A stretch of DNA of 64,000 bases, taken from positions 124,001 through 188,000 of the forward strand of contig NZ_JBHUIB010000002.1 in NCBI RefSeq assembly GCF_042682785.1, written 5' to 3'. Origin of the DNA: Thalassotalea_F euphylliae. Lineage in GTDB: Bacteria; Pseudomonadota; Gammaproteobacteria; Enterobacterales; Alteromonadaceae. Each line of letters starts with the position of its first letter. Position 1 is the stretch's first letter. The position numbers and the translations under genes were made by a program. Below the pieces are notes generated by a model. It was given only the letters and a program-made list of their open reading frames with translations. It was not told the DNA's origin and made no database searches. Shown here piece by piece: positions 44,554 through 53,013 of this stretch.

Positions 44554-44895
44554 ATGCCTCATCTAGTGATTGAACATTCTAACGATGTATTAGTGCAAAC
44601 AGACACTAAAACACTTATTGAAACCACTGTTAATGCTGCCATGGATTCAGCTTTATTTGAAGTGCCACATATTAAGGCGAGAACATTGGACTACGGGCAT
44701 ATATTTGTCGGCGGAACAGATAAGGGCTTTATCCATGTCGTTGCTCGAATACTGTCGGGTAGAACCATAGAGCAACGTCAGCATCTTTCCTCTACGCTAC
44801 TGAAAGCGTTACAAAATATGTCACTTAAGGAACTTTCGATTACGGTGGAAGTCGTAGAAATGGAACGAGAAAGTTATAGCAAACATATTTGTTAG
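44554..44895 (+). CDS. 5-carboxymethyl-2-hydroxymuconate isomerase-family protein
   Basis: 113 residues beginning MPHLVIEHSNDV. The second-position proline (N-terminal after Met removal) is the catalytic base of this tautomerase-superfamily fold. RTLDYGHIFVGGTDKGFIHVVARILSGRTIEQRQHLSS matches the CHMI family (HpaF, homoprotocatechuate degradation). No other hpa genes are nearby, so the real substrate is uncertain; many marine gammaproteobacteria carry such stand-alone copies. It lies between rsuA and a signal peptidase gene, with an AAGGAACAC ribosome-binding site. Confidence 0.85.
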   Translation: MPHLVIEHSNDVLVQTDTKTLIETTVNAAMDSALFEVPHIKARTLDYGHIFVGGTDKGFIHVVARILSGRTIEQRQHLSSTLLKALQNMSLKELSITVEVVEMERESYSKHIC

Positions 44896-44925
44896 CATAG
44901 CGTTTGCCAAAATAAGGAAAGTGTA

Positions 44926-45576
44926 ATGTCAAAAGTAGCCAATTGGTTAAAAGAAAATAAAGCCTTTGTACTGTTTATCATGTTAATGAGCGTATTTCGT
45001 TCGGCGGTTGCTGATTGGAACGATGTACCAACGGGTTCTATGAAACCAACGATAGTTGAAGGCGATCGTATCTTTATCAATAAAATGGCTTATGATATTC
45101 GTGTTCCATTTACACATACCTCTCTTGTGAAACGAGCTGAACCAAGTTTTGGTGATGTGGTTATTTTCGACTCCAAAGTATCAGACAAAAGGCTCGTCAA
45201 GCGCGTTATTGGTGTACCGGGTGATACCGTTTCAATGAAAAGCAACATTTTGTTCGTTAATGGTAAAGCGTTAAATTATGAAGTCGTGCACTACGAAAAT
45301 GGGGCAACAGACTACATCGAGGCGCATGGTAGCCATCGACATAAAGTACGGACGACAAGTGATGATAGCTTTTCAAGTTTCCAGCCGGTAGTTGTACCTG
45401 ACGACCATTATTTAGTGCTTGGCGACAACCGCAATAACAGTGCAGATTCAAGATTTATTGGCTTTGTGCCTAGAAATGAGATTGTCGGGAAAAGTGAAAG
45501 TGTTGCGTTTTCGTTAGATTACGATAATTACTTTTTACCACGTGCTTCAAGATTTTTTATGGCTTTAGATAACTAG
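44926..45576 (+). CDS. lepB: Signal peptidase I, short paralogue
   Basis: 216 residues with a single N-terminal membrane helix (about 13-28). The catalytic dyad is S38 (VPTGSMKPTI) and K92 (KRLVKRVIGVPGD), followed by the C-terminal box LGDNRNNSADSR. It is shorter than the main E. coli-type LepB (about 320 residues with two helices), which normally sits beside lepA and rnc. This is therefore likely a second signal peptidase. A dedicated role with a subset of exported proteins is possible but not shown. It is the third gene of the rsuA cluster. Confidence 0.9.
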   Translation: MSKVANWLKENKAFVLFIMLMSVFRSAVADWNDVPTGSMKPTIVEGDRIFINKMAYDIRVPFTHTSLVKRAEPSFGDVVIFDSKVSDKRLVKRVIGVPGDTVSMKSNILFVNGKALNYEVVHYENGATDYIEAHGSHRHKVRTTSDDSFSSFQPVVVPDDHYLVLGDNRNNSADSRFIGFVPRNEIVGKSESVAFSLDYDNYFLPRASRFFMALDN

Positions 45577-45596
45577 ACAATGGTTCTTATACATAA

Positions 45597-45627
45597 AAAG
45601 AAAAAGGCTGCACTAGCAGCCTTTTTT
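45597..45627. terminator. Terminator between lepB and the DUF1244 gene
   Basis: AAAAAGGCTGC, ACTA loop, GCAGCCTTTTTT between convergent genes. Confidence 0.9.
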
Positions 45628-45644
45628 CGTATTCATTTAGAAGA

Positions 45645-45938
45645 TCATTTCTTCTTGTCGTTAAGTGCATTGAACTTTGCCATTTGCTCGTCTGTCGCAG
45701 GCAGTTGATGCTTATCTTTCCATTCACTATAAGGCATACCATAAACGCTTTCTCGCGCTGTTTCGATATCAATATCAACCCCAAGTTTTTCCGCTTCTGC
45801 TACCGTCCACTTGGAAAAGCAATTGCGGCAAAAGCCGGCCAGTATCATCAGATCAATATTTTGAACATCTTTACGACTATCAAGGTGGGCTAGTAAACGG
45901 CGAAAAACAGCCGCTTGAATCTCAGTCTCTTTATCCAT
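45645..45938 (-). CDS. DUF1244-family protein
   Basis: 97-residue soluble protein. AAVFRRLLAHLDSRKDVQNIDLMILAGFCRNCFSKW followed by ESVYGMPYSEWKDKHQ is the conserved DUF1244 pattern, including a CxxC (CRNC) that could bind a metal. Function is unknown. It overlaps the end of the csiV-like gene by 8 bp, so translation is probably coupled. Confidence 0.88.
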   Translation of the reverse strand: MDKETEIQAAVFRRLLAHLDSRKDVQNIDLMILAGFCRNCFSKWTVAEAEKLGVDIDIETARESVYGMPYSEWKDKHQLPATDEQMAKFNALNDKKK

Positions 45939-47514
45939 TGTTATTCTCTTCTGTTATTTCTTCTACGTCTGGTTCAGGCTTGGTGTATCGTCGAATCTGC
46001 ACGATCATACCCATATACGGATGATCGAAGTAATGAACCTCTTTACTGATAACCCGCTTGTGCTGACTGAAAGGAATTAGCTGATACTGGAATGCCTCAA
46101 TGGGGTCAGCATCTTTCGTTGGTACCGCAACGTTAAAGTCTGCGGTAATATGCAAATAATGATTCAAATGAAGACGAAAGTAGCCTTCAAGTTCCCAATC
46201 TTGATTTGGCGTTATGGGTAAATCTATCATCAAGCCTTCATCACTGTCCTCGTCTAACACTGCCAATGCAGGATCATCTAGCTCTGAAAGTGTCGTATTG
46301 AACGAAAAGTCATTATTGCTAAGCTTTTGATAAATGTTGTTCAAACGTGTCTCAAGAGGAGTAGGCTCAGTATTGACGATAAGCAAACCATTTTCATTAG
46401 TTTGACGTGTTTCATCTAAGCCAAATGTGTCTAAGTCCTGCTTTCTCAACGAGTCTAGCGTTTTGCGCGTTTTAAGCTTATCGACATACTCTTTGTATGT
46501 TTGCTGATAGTGCTTTCCTGCAATTATTTTTAATGCAGGCTCTCGACTTGGCTTACGCCTGTTTACCAGTGATTGACGCCATCCGAAGTGAAGCATTGGT
46601 CGAAAGTCTCTGCTGCGCTTTAATTGCAATGCAATATCTTTTAGTTGAAGCGACTCTTCATTGATAAGGTACGGTTGGTCTGTATAGACAAACTCGCTGT
46701 CGCTGAGCTCACCTCGCAGCTCGTCAATGGGAAACTGATTAAAATCAGCGAGTTGCTCACCATATTGGACAAACTCTGCAGGCGTTTCAGGTATGTCTTG
46801 GCACAGTAATTTATTTGACGTCTCTAAACGAATCGTTTGGTCAGTGACAAAGTGCGTTTGAGCTTTGGCAATTAACGTAACTTCTTCATCAGTTAAGCCA
46901 ACCAGCACTTCTTGGTCTGCATTTGTTTCCCTGTCGACAATGGCTTCGCCCTCAACAATAGTTTCGCTTTCTAACAGCCCACTAATGTCTGTTGAATTTT
47001 CATTAGCTTGTACGTCTAGCTCAGCATCATTTGTGCTTTCTGCTGTGTTTAGTTGAGTAGCAGCTAGCAGTGCTTGTGTTTCAGCGTCATCAGCGGAAGC
47101 CTCAGCGTTGAGAAACGGTTGCTCGAGCCCTTCCATTTCAACGTCACCATCTTCCTGTTCGTCAGAAGAAAGTAGACTAATTTCTTCAAGTGATAACGTT
47201 GGAAATAGCGCAGGCAGTTTGCCTGTGGCTACTCTGTAACTTTGTTCATACTCGCCGGTATCACATGAAGGGAGTTGTAACGTTAAACTTGCTACGTCGG
47301 GATACAAATAAGGTGTTAACAAATCCATCACTTTAGGATGGTTGGACAGCACCCCGTCACCTGTGAAAGCCTCTTGCAGTTTCCCCTTGTCGCCAAGCTG
47401 TGTAAATAAGATGACTTCAGTTTCAAACCAACGTTTATCTACAGCCGCACCTGCACTGGTGGCAAGTGATAAAGAAATTGCAGCGGTAAGCATGTTAAGC
47501 GGTTTTACAGTCAT
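45931..47514 (-). CDS. csiV: CsiV-family envelope protein (peptidoglycan synthesis helper)
   Basis: 527 residues with a signal peptide cleaved near SAGAAVDKRWFETEVILF. RWFEVEVILF-type starts and a C-terminal beta-rich end (QLIPFSQHKRVISKEVHYFDHPYMGMIVQIRRY) are typical of the CsiV family. In Vibrio cholerae CsiV works with LpoA to support PBP1A. The middle (about 130-240) is a long acidic, low-complexity insertion rich in E, D, A and T. The position directly downstream of mfd is the usual one for csiV, which strengthens the call. It overlaps DUF1244. Confidence 0.8.
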   Translation of the reverse strand: MTVKPLNMLTAAISLSLATSAGAAVDKRWFETEVILFTQLGDKGKLQEAFTGDGVLSNHPKVMDLLTPYLYPDVASLTLQLPSCDTGEYEQSYRVATGKLPALFPTLSLEEISLLSSDEQEDGDVEMEGLEQPFLNAEASADDAETQALLAATQLNTAESTNDAELDVQANENSTDISGLLESETIVEGEAIVDRETNADQEVLVGLTDEEVTLIAKAQTHFVTDQTIRLETSNKLLCQDIPETPAEFVQYGEQLADFNQFPIDELRGELSDSEFVYTDQPYLINEESLQLKDIALQLKRSRDFRPMLHFGWRQSLVNRRKPSREPALKIIAGKHYQQTYKEYVDKLKTRKTLDSLRKQDLDTFGLDETRQTNENGLLIVNTEPTPLETRLNNIYQKLSNNDFSFNTTLSELDDPALAVLDEDSDEGLMIDLPITPNQDWELEGYFRLHLNHYLHITADFNVAVPTKDADPIEAFQYQLIPFSQHKRVISKEVHYFDHPYMGMIVQIRRYTKPEPDVEEITEENNNG

Positions 47515-47613
47515 ATGTATTTCTTAGTTAGGCGATCTTTTCTTAAACGTAGCAGTGAGTTATGTCATTAACTTACTCATTAGGCAAAGCTATGTTAACA
47601 GAATCTGCTAATA

Positions 47614-50600
47614 CTATGTAAGCTCCGCCAAAATTGTTTGTATCAATGTAAATCGTGTTTGCGCATCATCACTTGCTTTGGTGAATTTGAGCTTATTTGC
47701 GCCTTCCATCTTGTACATCTTCGGTTTGCTTTGCATTAAACCAATGATCTTCATCGGGTCAATGTTCGTGTTATCTTTAAATTCGATAGCACCGCCCGCC
47801 GGACCTGCGTCAATCTTAGCAATGCCGTATTGCTGAGCTTTAAGTTTCAACTTGGCGACATGGACAAGGTTTTTAGCAGGTTGGGGCAATAGGCCAAACC
47901 TATCGATTAACTCGACTTGAATTTCATCTAGTGCCTCTTTATCGGTACAACTTGCAATGCGCTTATACAAGCTTAAGCGCAGACTAACATCAAAGATATA
48001 ATCGTCTGGCAGTAGCGCAGGAATGCGTAAATCAACTTCGGTTTGTTTCGCCGTTAAGTTATCCAATGTTGGCTCTTTGCCTTCTTTTAATGCTGCAACG
48101 GCCTGGTCAAGCATTTCCATGTATAAACTAAAGCCCACTTGGCTCATTTGACCGCTTTGATCTTCTCCGAGTAGTTCACCTGCACCACGAATCTCTAAAT
48201 CATGTGTTGCAAGCGTAAAGCCTGCGCCCAAGTCTTCGAGTGATGCGATAGCTTCGAGACGCTTCTTCGCATCTTTAGTCATGCGCTTTTCATGTGGTGT
48301 TAGCAAGTACGCATAAGCTTGGTGATGAGAACGACCAACACGGCCGCGTAATTGGTGAAGTTGCGCCAAACCTAAGTTATCTGCTCTATCCATAATGATA
48401 GTGTTGGCGGTCGGTATATCGATACCGGTTTCAATAATGGTGGTACATACGAGTACATTGAAGCGCTGGTGATAAAAATCACTCATGATGCGTTCTAATT
48501 CTCGTTCGCGCATTTGACCATGCGCAGTGACCACTTTAGCTTCTGGTACTAGGGCTTCAATGTCGCGTGCAGTTTTCTCTATGGTGTCGACATTATTGTG
48601 TAAAAAGTACACCTGACCACCACGTAAAATTTCACGCAGAATAGATTCGCGAATAAGCGCATCGTCGCGCTCGCGAACAAAGGTTTTTACGGCTAAGCGT
48701 TTCGCCGGTGGCGTAGCGATGATAGACAGGTCTCGCATACCGCCCATCGCCATATTTAACGTTCGTGGAATCGGCGTGGCAGTTAGCGTCAGAATATCGA
48801 TATCGCTTCGCAACTGTTTAATTTTTTCTTTTTGCTTAACACCAAAACGATGCTCTTCATCAACAATCAGTAGACCAAGATCTTTGTACTTAATGGAATT
48901 TTGAAGCAGCTTGTGTGTACCAATTAAAATATCGATTTGGCCACTCTCTACTTTCTCAATAACGGCGTTTTGTTCTTTTGCTGTTTTAAAACGAGAAAGC
49001 ACTTCAATACTTACTGGCCAGTTGGCAAACCTATCGCGGAAATTTTCGTAATGCTGCTGTGCTAATAACGTGGTTGGCACCAGAACAGCCACTTGTTTTC
49101 CGTCGTTCACGGCAACAAAGGCTGCGCGCATAGCAACTTCAGTTTTACCAAAGCCCACATCACCACACACCAATCTGTCCATTGGCTGTTTATCTAGCAT
49201 GTCACTGACAACAGCATGAATCGCTTGCTCTTGATCTATGGTTTCCTCGAAGCCAAAGCTCGCGGCGAACGCTTGGTAATCGTCTTTATCGCGCTTGAAT
49301 TGATAGCCTTGTTTACTTGCGCGCTTCGCGTAGACATCAAGTAACTCAGCGGCAACATCTTTCACTTTCTCCGCCGCTTTTTTCTTGGCCTTTGACCACG
49401 TGTCATTGCCGAGTTTATGCAGCGGTGCCTGGTCTGGAGCATTACCCGAATAACGGCTGATCAAATGAAGTGAGGCAACAGGTACGTATAATTTCGCGTC
49501 GTTAGCATAGCTTAGGGTCAGAAACTCAGTGCTGATACCGCCGGTATCAATAGTTTGCAGCCCTAAGTAGCGTCCAATACCGTGATCAATATGGACAACT
49601 GGCTGGCCAGGAGCTAGCTCTGCTAAATTCTTAAATATTGCATCTGCTTGAACGTCTTGCTGCTTGGAGCGGCGGCGAGACTGCTTAACCGTATTACCTA
49701 AAAGCTCAGTTTCAGTAATTACGGCAATGTACTCTTTGTCGTTTTCTGCAAATATAAACCCATGAGTCAGCGCATTCACAGTAATACCAATACTGTCATC
49801 TGAGCTAATAAAAGCATCTATGTCGGCAAATTCAGAAGGCTTGATGTCCTGTTGTTTTAGTAGCTCCAGCACACTTTCACGTCGGCCTTGTGATTCTGCA
49901 ATAAACAAGAAGCGAGTGCGTTTTTGTGTGAGAAAATTCTCTAATGCAGCGAATGGTTGTTTTTGCTGATGGTCTACAGCAATGTCGCTTATTGCCTGTG
50001 TATCAAAGACAAACTGATTTGCTTTCTTGCGGCCCATTTTGGTGGGCACGATAGATAAACGGTCAAACGCTTTTAGGGCAGTAAATAACTGCTCTACCGA
50101 CAAAAACAGTTTATCTGGCGAGAGAAGTGGTCTTGTTGGGTCGTAACGTCTGTCTTCATAGCGATACTCGATATCAACCCAATAGTGGTTTAGTGCGTCT
50201 TCAATATCGCCAGTAACCACTGGTAAGGTATTTTTCGGAAGATAGTCGAATAAGGTGTTCGTTTGCTCGAAGAATAGCGGCAGATAATATTCAACACCGC
50301 TGGGCATAATACCGTTACTGACTTGGTGATAAACCGACTCTTTGTCAATCGTTGACTGGAAGGTTTCACGATATTGGCTTCTAAACAGGTTGATACCGTC
50401 TTGGTCTGTAGGGAACTCATGCGCTGGCAGAAGATTTATCTCATCAATTTTGTCGCTCGAACGCTGAGTGTCAGGATCAAAAAGGCGAATTTCATCAATT
50501 TCATCATCAAAGAAATCAAGGCGAAATGGCTGGTTGCTGCCCATTGGAAACAGGTCGAGAATAGCGCCACGTGCAGAGAATTCACCGTGCTCCATCACTT

Positions 50601-51090
50601 GGTCGACATTACGATAACCGCTGGCTTCTAACTCTTGTCGAAGGGCGTGTAAGTCTTTTCGTTGGCCTTTCTTTATCAATAAACTGTTGGCATCAAGGTA
50701 ACTCTTCGGCGCCAGTCGTTGGGCTAGCGTGGTTACCGGTACAATGATTAAACCTTTCTCTAGGCGAGACAGAGCATAAAGCGTCGCCAATCGTTGAGAA
50801 ATGATATCTTGATGCGGAGAAAAGTTATCGTAAGGTAACGTTTCCCAATCAGGAAAGAGGTATACCGGAATATTATGCTGCTTTGATAAGCTCAGGATTT
50901 CTTGTTCTAGACGTAATGCTGTTGGCGTATCGTGAGTAATTACCATCAAGGGTTTTTCAGCTTGCACTGCACCTTGGTAAATGGCTACTGCGCTACTTGA
51001 GCCAGGTAAGTTTACCCATTCTTTTTTGTCAACTTGTTCAGCTGTTCCTTGGGCGAGTGGTGGTGCGAGCAGATTGGCAAAGTTACTCAT
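47614..51090 (-). CDS. mfd: Transcription-repair coupling factor Mfd
   Basis: 1158-residue translocase that removes stalled RNA polymerase and recruits UvrA. The UvrB-like N-terminal module, the RNA-polymerase-interaction region (DIQADAIFKNLAEL to YLGLQTIDTGG) and the RecG-like motor are all visible. The motor contains VCGDVGFGKTEVAMRAAF, VDEEHRFGVKQKEKIK, TLTATPIPRTL and DIPTANTIIMDRADNLGLAQLHQLRGRVGRSHHQAYAY. The C-terminal autoinhibitory domain is present. The length is normal. It is divergent from the DJ-1 gene. Confidence 0.97.
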   Translation of the reverse strand: MSNFANLLAPPLAQGTAEQVDKKEWVNLPGSSSAVAIYQGAVQAEKPLMVITHDTPTALRLEQEILSLSKQHNIPVYLFPDWETLPYDNFSPHQDIISQRLATLYALSRLEKGLIIVPVTTLAQRLAPKSYLDANSLLIKKGQRKDLHALRQELEASGYRNVDQVMEHGEFSARGAILDLFPMGSNQPFRLDFFDDEIDEIRLFDPDTQRSSDKIDEINLLPAHEFPTDQDGINLFRSQYRETFQSTIDKESVYHQVSNGIMPSGVEYYLPLFFEQTNTLFDYLPKNTLPVVTGDIEDALNHYWVDIEYRYEDRRYDPTRPLLSPDKLFLSVEQLFTALKAFDRLSIVPTKMGRKKANQFVFDTQAISDIAVDHQQKQPFAALENFLTQKRTRFLFIAESQGRRESVLELLKQQDIKPSEFADIDAFISSDDSIGITVNALTHGFIFAENDKEYIAVITETELLGNTVKQSRRRSKQQDVQADAIFKNLAELAPGQPVVHIDHGIGRYLGLQTIDTGGISTEFLTLSYANDAKLYVPVASLHLISRYSGNAPDQAPLHKLGNDTWSKAKKKAAEKVKDVAAELLDVYAKRASKQGYQFKRDKDDYQAFAASFGFEETIDQEQAIHAVVSDMLDKQPMDRLVCGDVGFGKTEVAMRAAFVAVNDGKQVAVLVPTTLLAQQHYENFRDRFANWPVSIEVLSRFKTAKEQNAVIEKVESGQIDILIGTHKLLQNSIKYKDLGLLIVDEEHRFGVKQKEKIKQLRSDIDILTLTATPIPRTLNMAMGGMRDLSIIATPPAKRLAVKTFVRERDDALIRESILREILRGGQVYFLHNNVDTIEKTARDIEALVPEAKVVTAHGQMRERELERIMSDFYHQRFNVLVCTTIIETGIDIPTANTIIMDRADNLGLAQLHQLRGRVGRSHHQAYAYLLTPHEKRMTKDAKKRLEAIASLEDLGAGFTLATHDLEIRGAGELLGEDQSGQMSQVGFSLYMEMLDQAVAALKEGKEPTLDNLTAKQTEVDLRIPALLPDDYIFDVSLRLSLYKRIASCTDKEALDEIQVELIDRFGLLPQPAKNLVHVAKLKLKAQQYGIAKIDAGPAGGAIEFKDNTNIDPMKIIGLMQSKPKMYKMEGANKLKFTKASDDAQTRFTLIQTILAELT

Positions 51091-51208
51091 GAATATCTAA
51101 AACTTCCGTTAGTCTCTGGATACAAGAAAATAGGTGCGCTAGTGTATCATGCAGTAGTGCATTCTCAACCTGTTCACTCAACGGAAATTAAGCAATTAGG
51201 GCGCATCT

Positions 51209-51796
51209 ATGAAAATAGGGATTTATATTTACGAACAAGCTGAAGTTTTGGATTTTTCAGGGCCTTTCGAAGTTTTTGCAAAAGCCAATATGCTTACTGA
51301 CGAATACCATTTTGAACCGCTTCTCATTAGCGAAGCAGGTGGATTAGTGTATGCGCGAGCCGGCTATCAAGTGATGTCGAGCCACAGTATTGATAACCAT
51401 CCAGCGCTGGATGTTTTGATTGTTGTTGGTGGTGTTCACACTGAGGAAATGCATAACCAACCTGTGCTCGACTGGTTGTCTTTGCAAGATGAAAAGGTGC
51501 CCGTTGTTGCTTCTGTATGCACCGGGGCCTTTATACTAGCAGCGGCAAAAGTGTTAACGTCAGAAAGCGTTACCACGCATTGGGAAGATATTCCTGATTT
51601 ACGTCAACAGTTTCCCTCGCTTACCGTGATCGAAAATAGACGCTGGGTAGAAAGTGGCAAATTCACTACATCGGCCGGTATTTCGGCGGGCATTGATATG
51701 AGTTTGCGTTTAGTTGAGCGCTTGGCATCCCATGAACTCGCGATAAAAACGGCTCGGCAAATGGAGTTTGATATACATCCGGTGGAAAGAACATAA
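51209..51796 (+). CDS. DJ-1/PfpI-family protein
   Basis: 195 residues with a DJ-1/GATase1-like fold. It opens KIGIYIYEQAEVLDFSGPFEVFAKA, has the nucleophilic-elbow cysteine in VVASVCTGAFILA, and then VTTHWED and TSAGISAGIDMSLRLVE. This subgroup includes isonitrile hydratase-like and the amidase half of AraC-fused regulators such as FtrA. The last part is complete without a DNA-binding domain. The downstream neighbour is a separate AraC regulator on the opposite strand. Confidence 0.88.
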   Translation: MKIGIYIYEQAEVLDFSGPFEVFAKANMLTDEYHFEPLLISEAGGLVYARAGYQVMSSHSIDNHPALDVLIVVGGVHTEEMHNQPVLDWLSLQDEKVPVVASVCTGAFILAAAKVLTSESVTTHWEDIPDLRQQFPSLTVIENRRWVESGKFTTSAGISAGIDMSLRLVERLASHELAIKTARQMEFDIHPVERT

Positions 51797-51845
51797 AGAA
51801 CATAGCAAGGATGTAATTCTGGCAATTGGTGAAAGAGTAAAAGTG

Positions 51846-52886
51846 TTATGGCTGCTGCTTGCGCCTGAATTCGGTTGGCGTGCACTGATACCAGTGTTTG
51901 AATGCACGACAAAAGTTCGCGCTTTCTCTATATCCTAACAGGTTGGCAATGTCATAAACGGTATATTGTGCTTGCTTAAGAAGGTTGCTTGCCACTCGCT
52001 TTCTTTCTTCTTCTAATAGTCCTTTGAATGAGGTGTTACGTCGTTTGAGATGCCTGATTAGTGTGCGCTCGTGCATGTTAAGCTGCTCACTTACAAGTAC
52101 CTGAGAAATAGGTGATGGCTCTTTACTTTGATTGATAACATCATTGATATGTTGATGTATGAGCTGTTTAACCTTCACATCTATAGCGTGACTTGCATTC
52201 TGGGTTTGTTGAAGCTTCTCGCACTGGCTTATATTGAAGTCGTATGACACAGGATCATGAAGTGGTGAAGGAGAATGCCACACCGACAGCGGAATGAGTA
52301 TTTTATTTTGACTAGCACTAAATACCAGTTTTGCGTCAAATTGCTGTTCTAGTAAAAGCTGTTTATCAACAGCGTTCGACTCAAAATAGATCAGTGACCT
52401 GTTTTCCGGTACATGACCTGTTAAAAACGTGACAATTACCTCCAATGCACGGGACAGGGCCTCAAAAAAGAATGTTTTAAATATCTGACTGTTTGAGGTG
52501 TCTTTTATTGCAATTTCAACGTAGTTTTCAATAACGCTTACACGCGCTTTGTAGACATCGCATCGAATATGGAACCATGTTAAAAACGTGCTAAGTGCTT
52601 CACCGATAGTTGGCGCACTCAATGTTGCGTAGCCCACTGGGCCGTGACTAGCTGCGCCTAAATGAGCCCCGTAAATGGCTGCGTATTCAGGCTTTTCAGC
52701 ATACTTTTCAATGTTTTCGACAAACACAATAGCATCGGTAACCGATATGGCTTCTTGCATCAGTGCCGCCTGCCAAGAGCCATCTAACAATGAAAAACGT
52801 GAGTTTTCCAATATCTTCTCTACTGGCGCTAAATCCAAACTTAACGCCATCAATACATATGCTTTGTGAATATGTTGAACAGTCAA
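51846..52886 (-). CDS. AraC-family transcriptional regulator
   Basis: 346 residues. The N-terminal ligand-binding domain (about 15-190) is of the OruR/ArcR-like AraC type. It is followed by a linker and a C-terminal double HTH: MHERTLIRHLKRRNTSFKGLLEEERKRVASNLLKQAQYTVYDIANLLGYRESANFCRAFKHWYQCTPTEFR. It is divergent from the desaturase-reductase fusion at 53014, with a 127-bp spacer, making it the probable regulator of that gene. Members of this subgroup often respond to fatty acids or hydrophobic metabolites; the ligand here is unknown. Confidence 0.88.
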   Translation of the reverse strand: MTVQHIHKAYVLMALSLDLAPVEKILENSRFSLLDGSWQAALMQEAISVTDAIVFVENIEKYAEKPEYAAIYGAHLGAASHGPVGYATLSAPTIGEALSTFLTWFHIRCDVYKARVSVIENYVEIAIKDTSNSQIFKTFFFEALSRALEVIVTFLTGHVPENRSLIYFESNAVDKQLLLEQQFDAKLVFSASQNKILIPLSVWHSPSPLHDPVSYDFNISQCEKLQQTQNASHAIDVKVKQLIHQHINDVINQSKEPSPISQVLVSEQLNMHERTLIRHLKRRNTSFKGLLEEERKRVASNLLKQAQYTVYDIANLLGYRESANFCRAFKHWYQCTPTEFRRKQQP

Positions 52887-53013
52887 CGTGCCATCGTGTT
52901 TTAGTTGCTATGTCACTTAATGATAATTTAAATGTCAAAAAATGAAACCTTAACTTTGAACCAACCTATTTATAGTGGTGATAACGAATAGATTAAGTTG
53001 ATAGGACTTGCCC

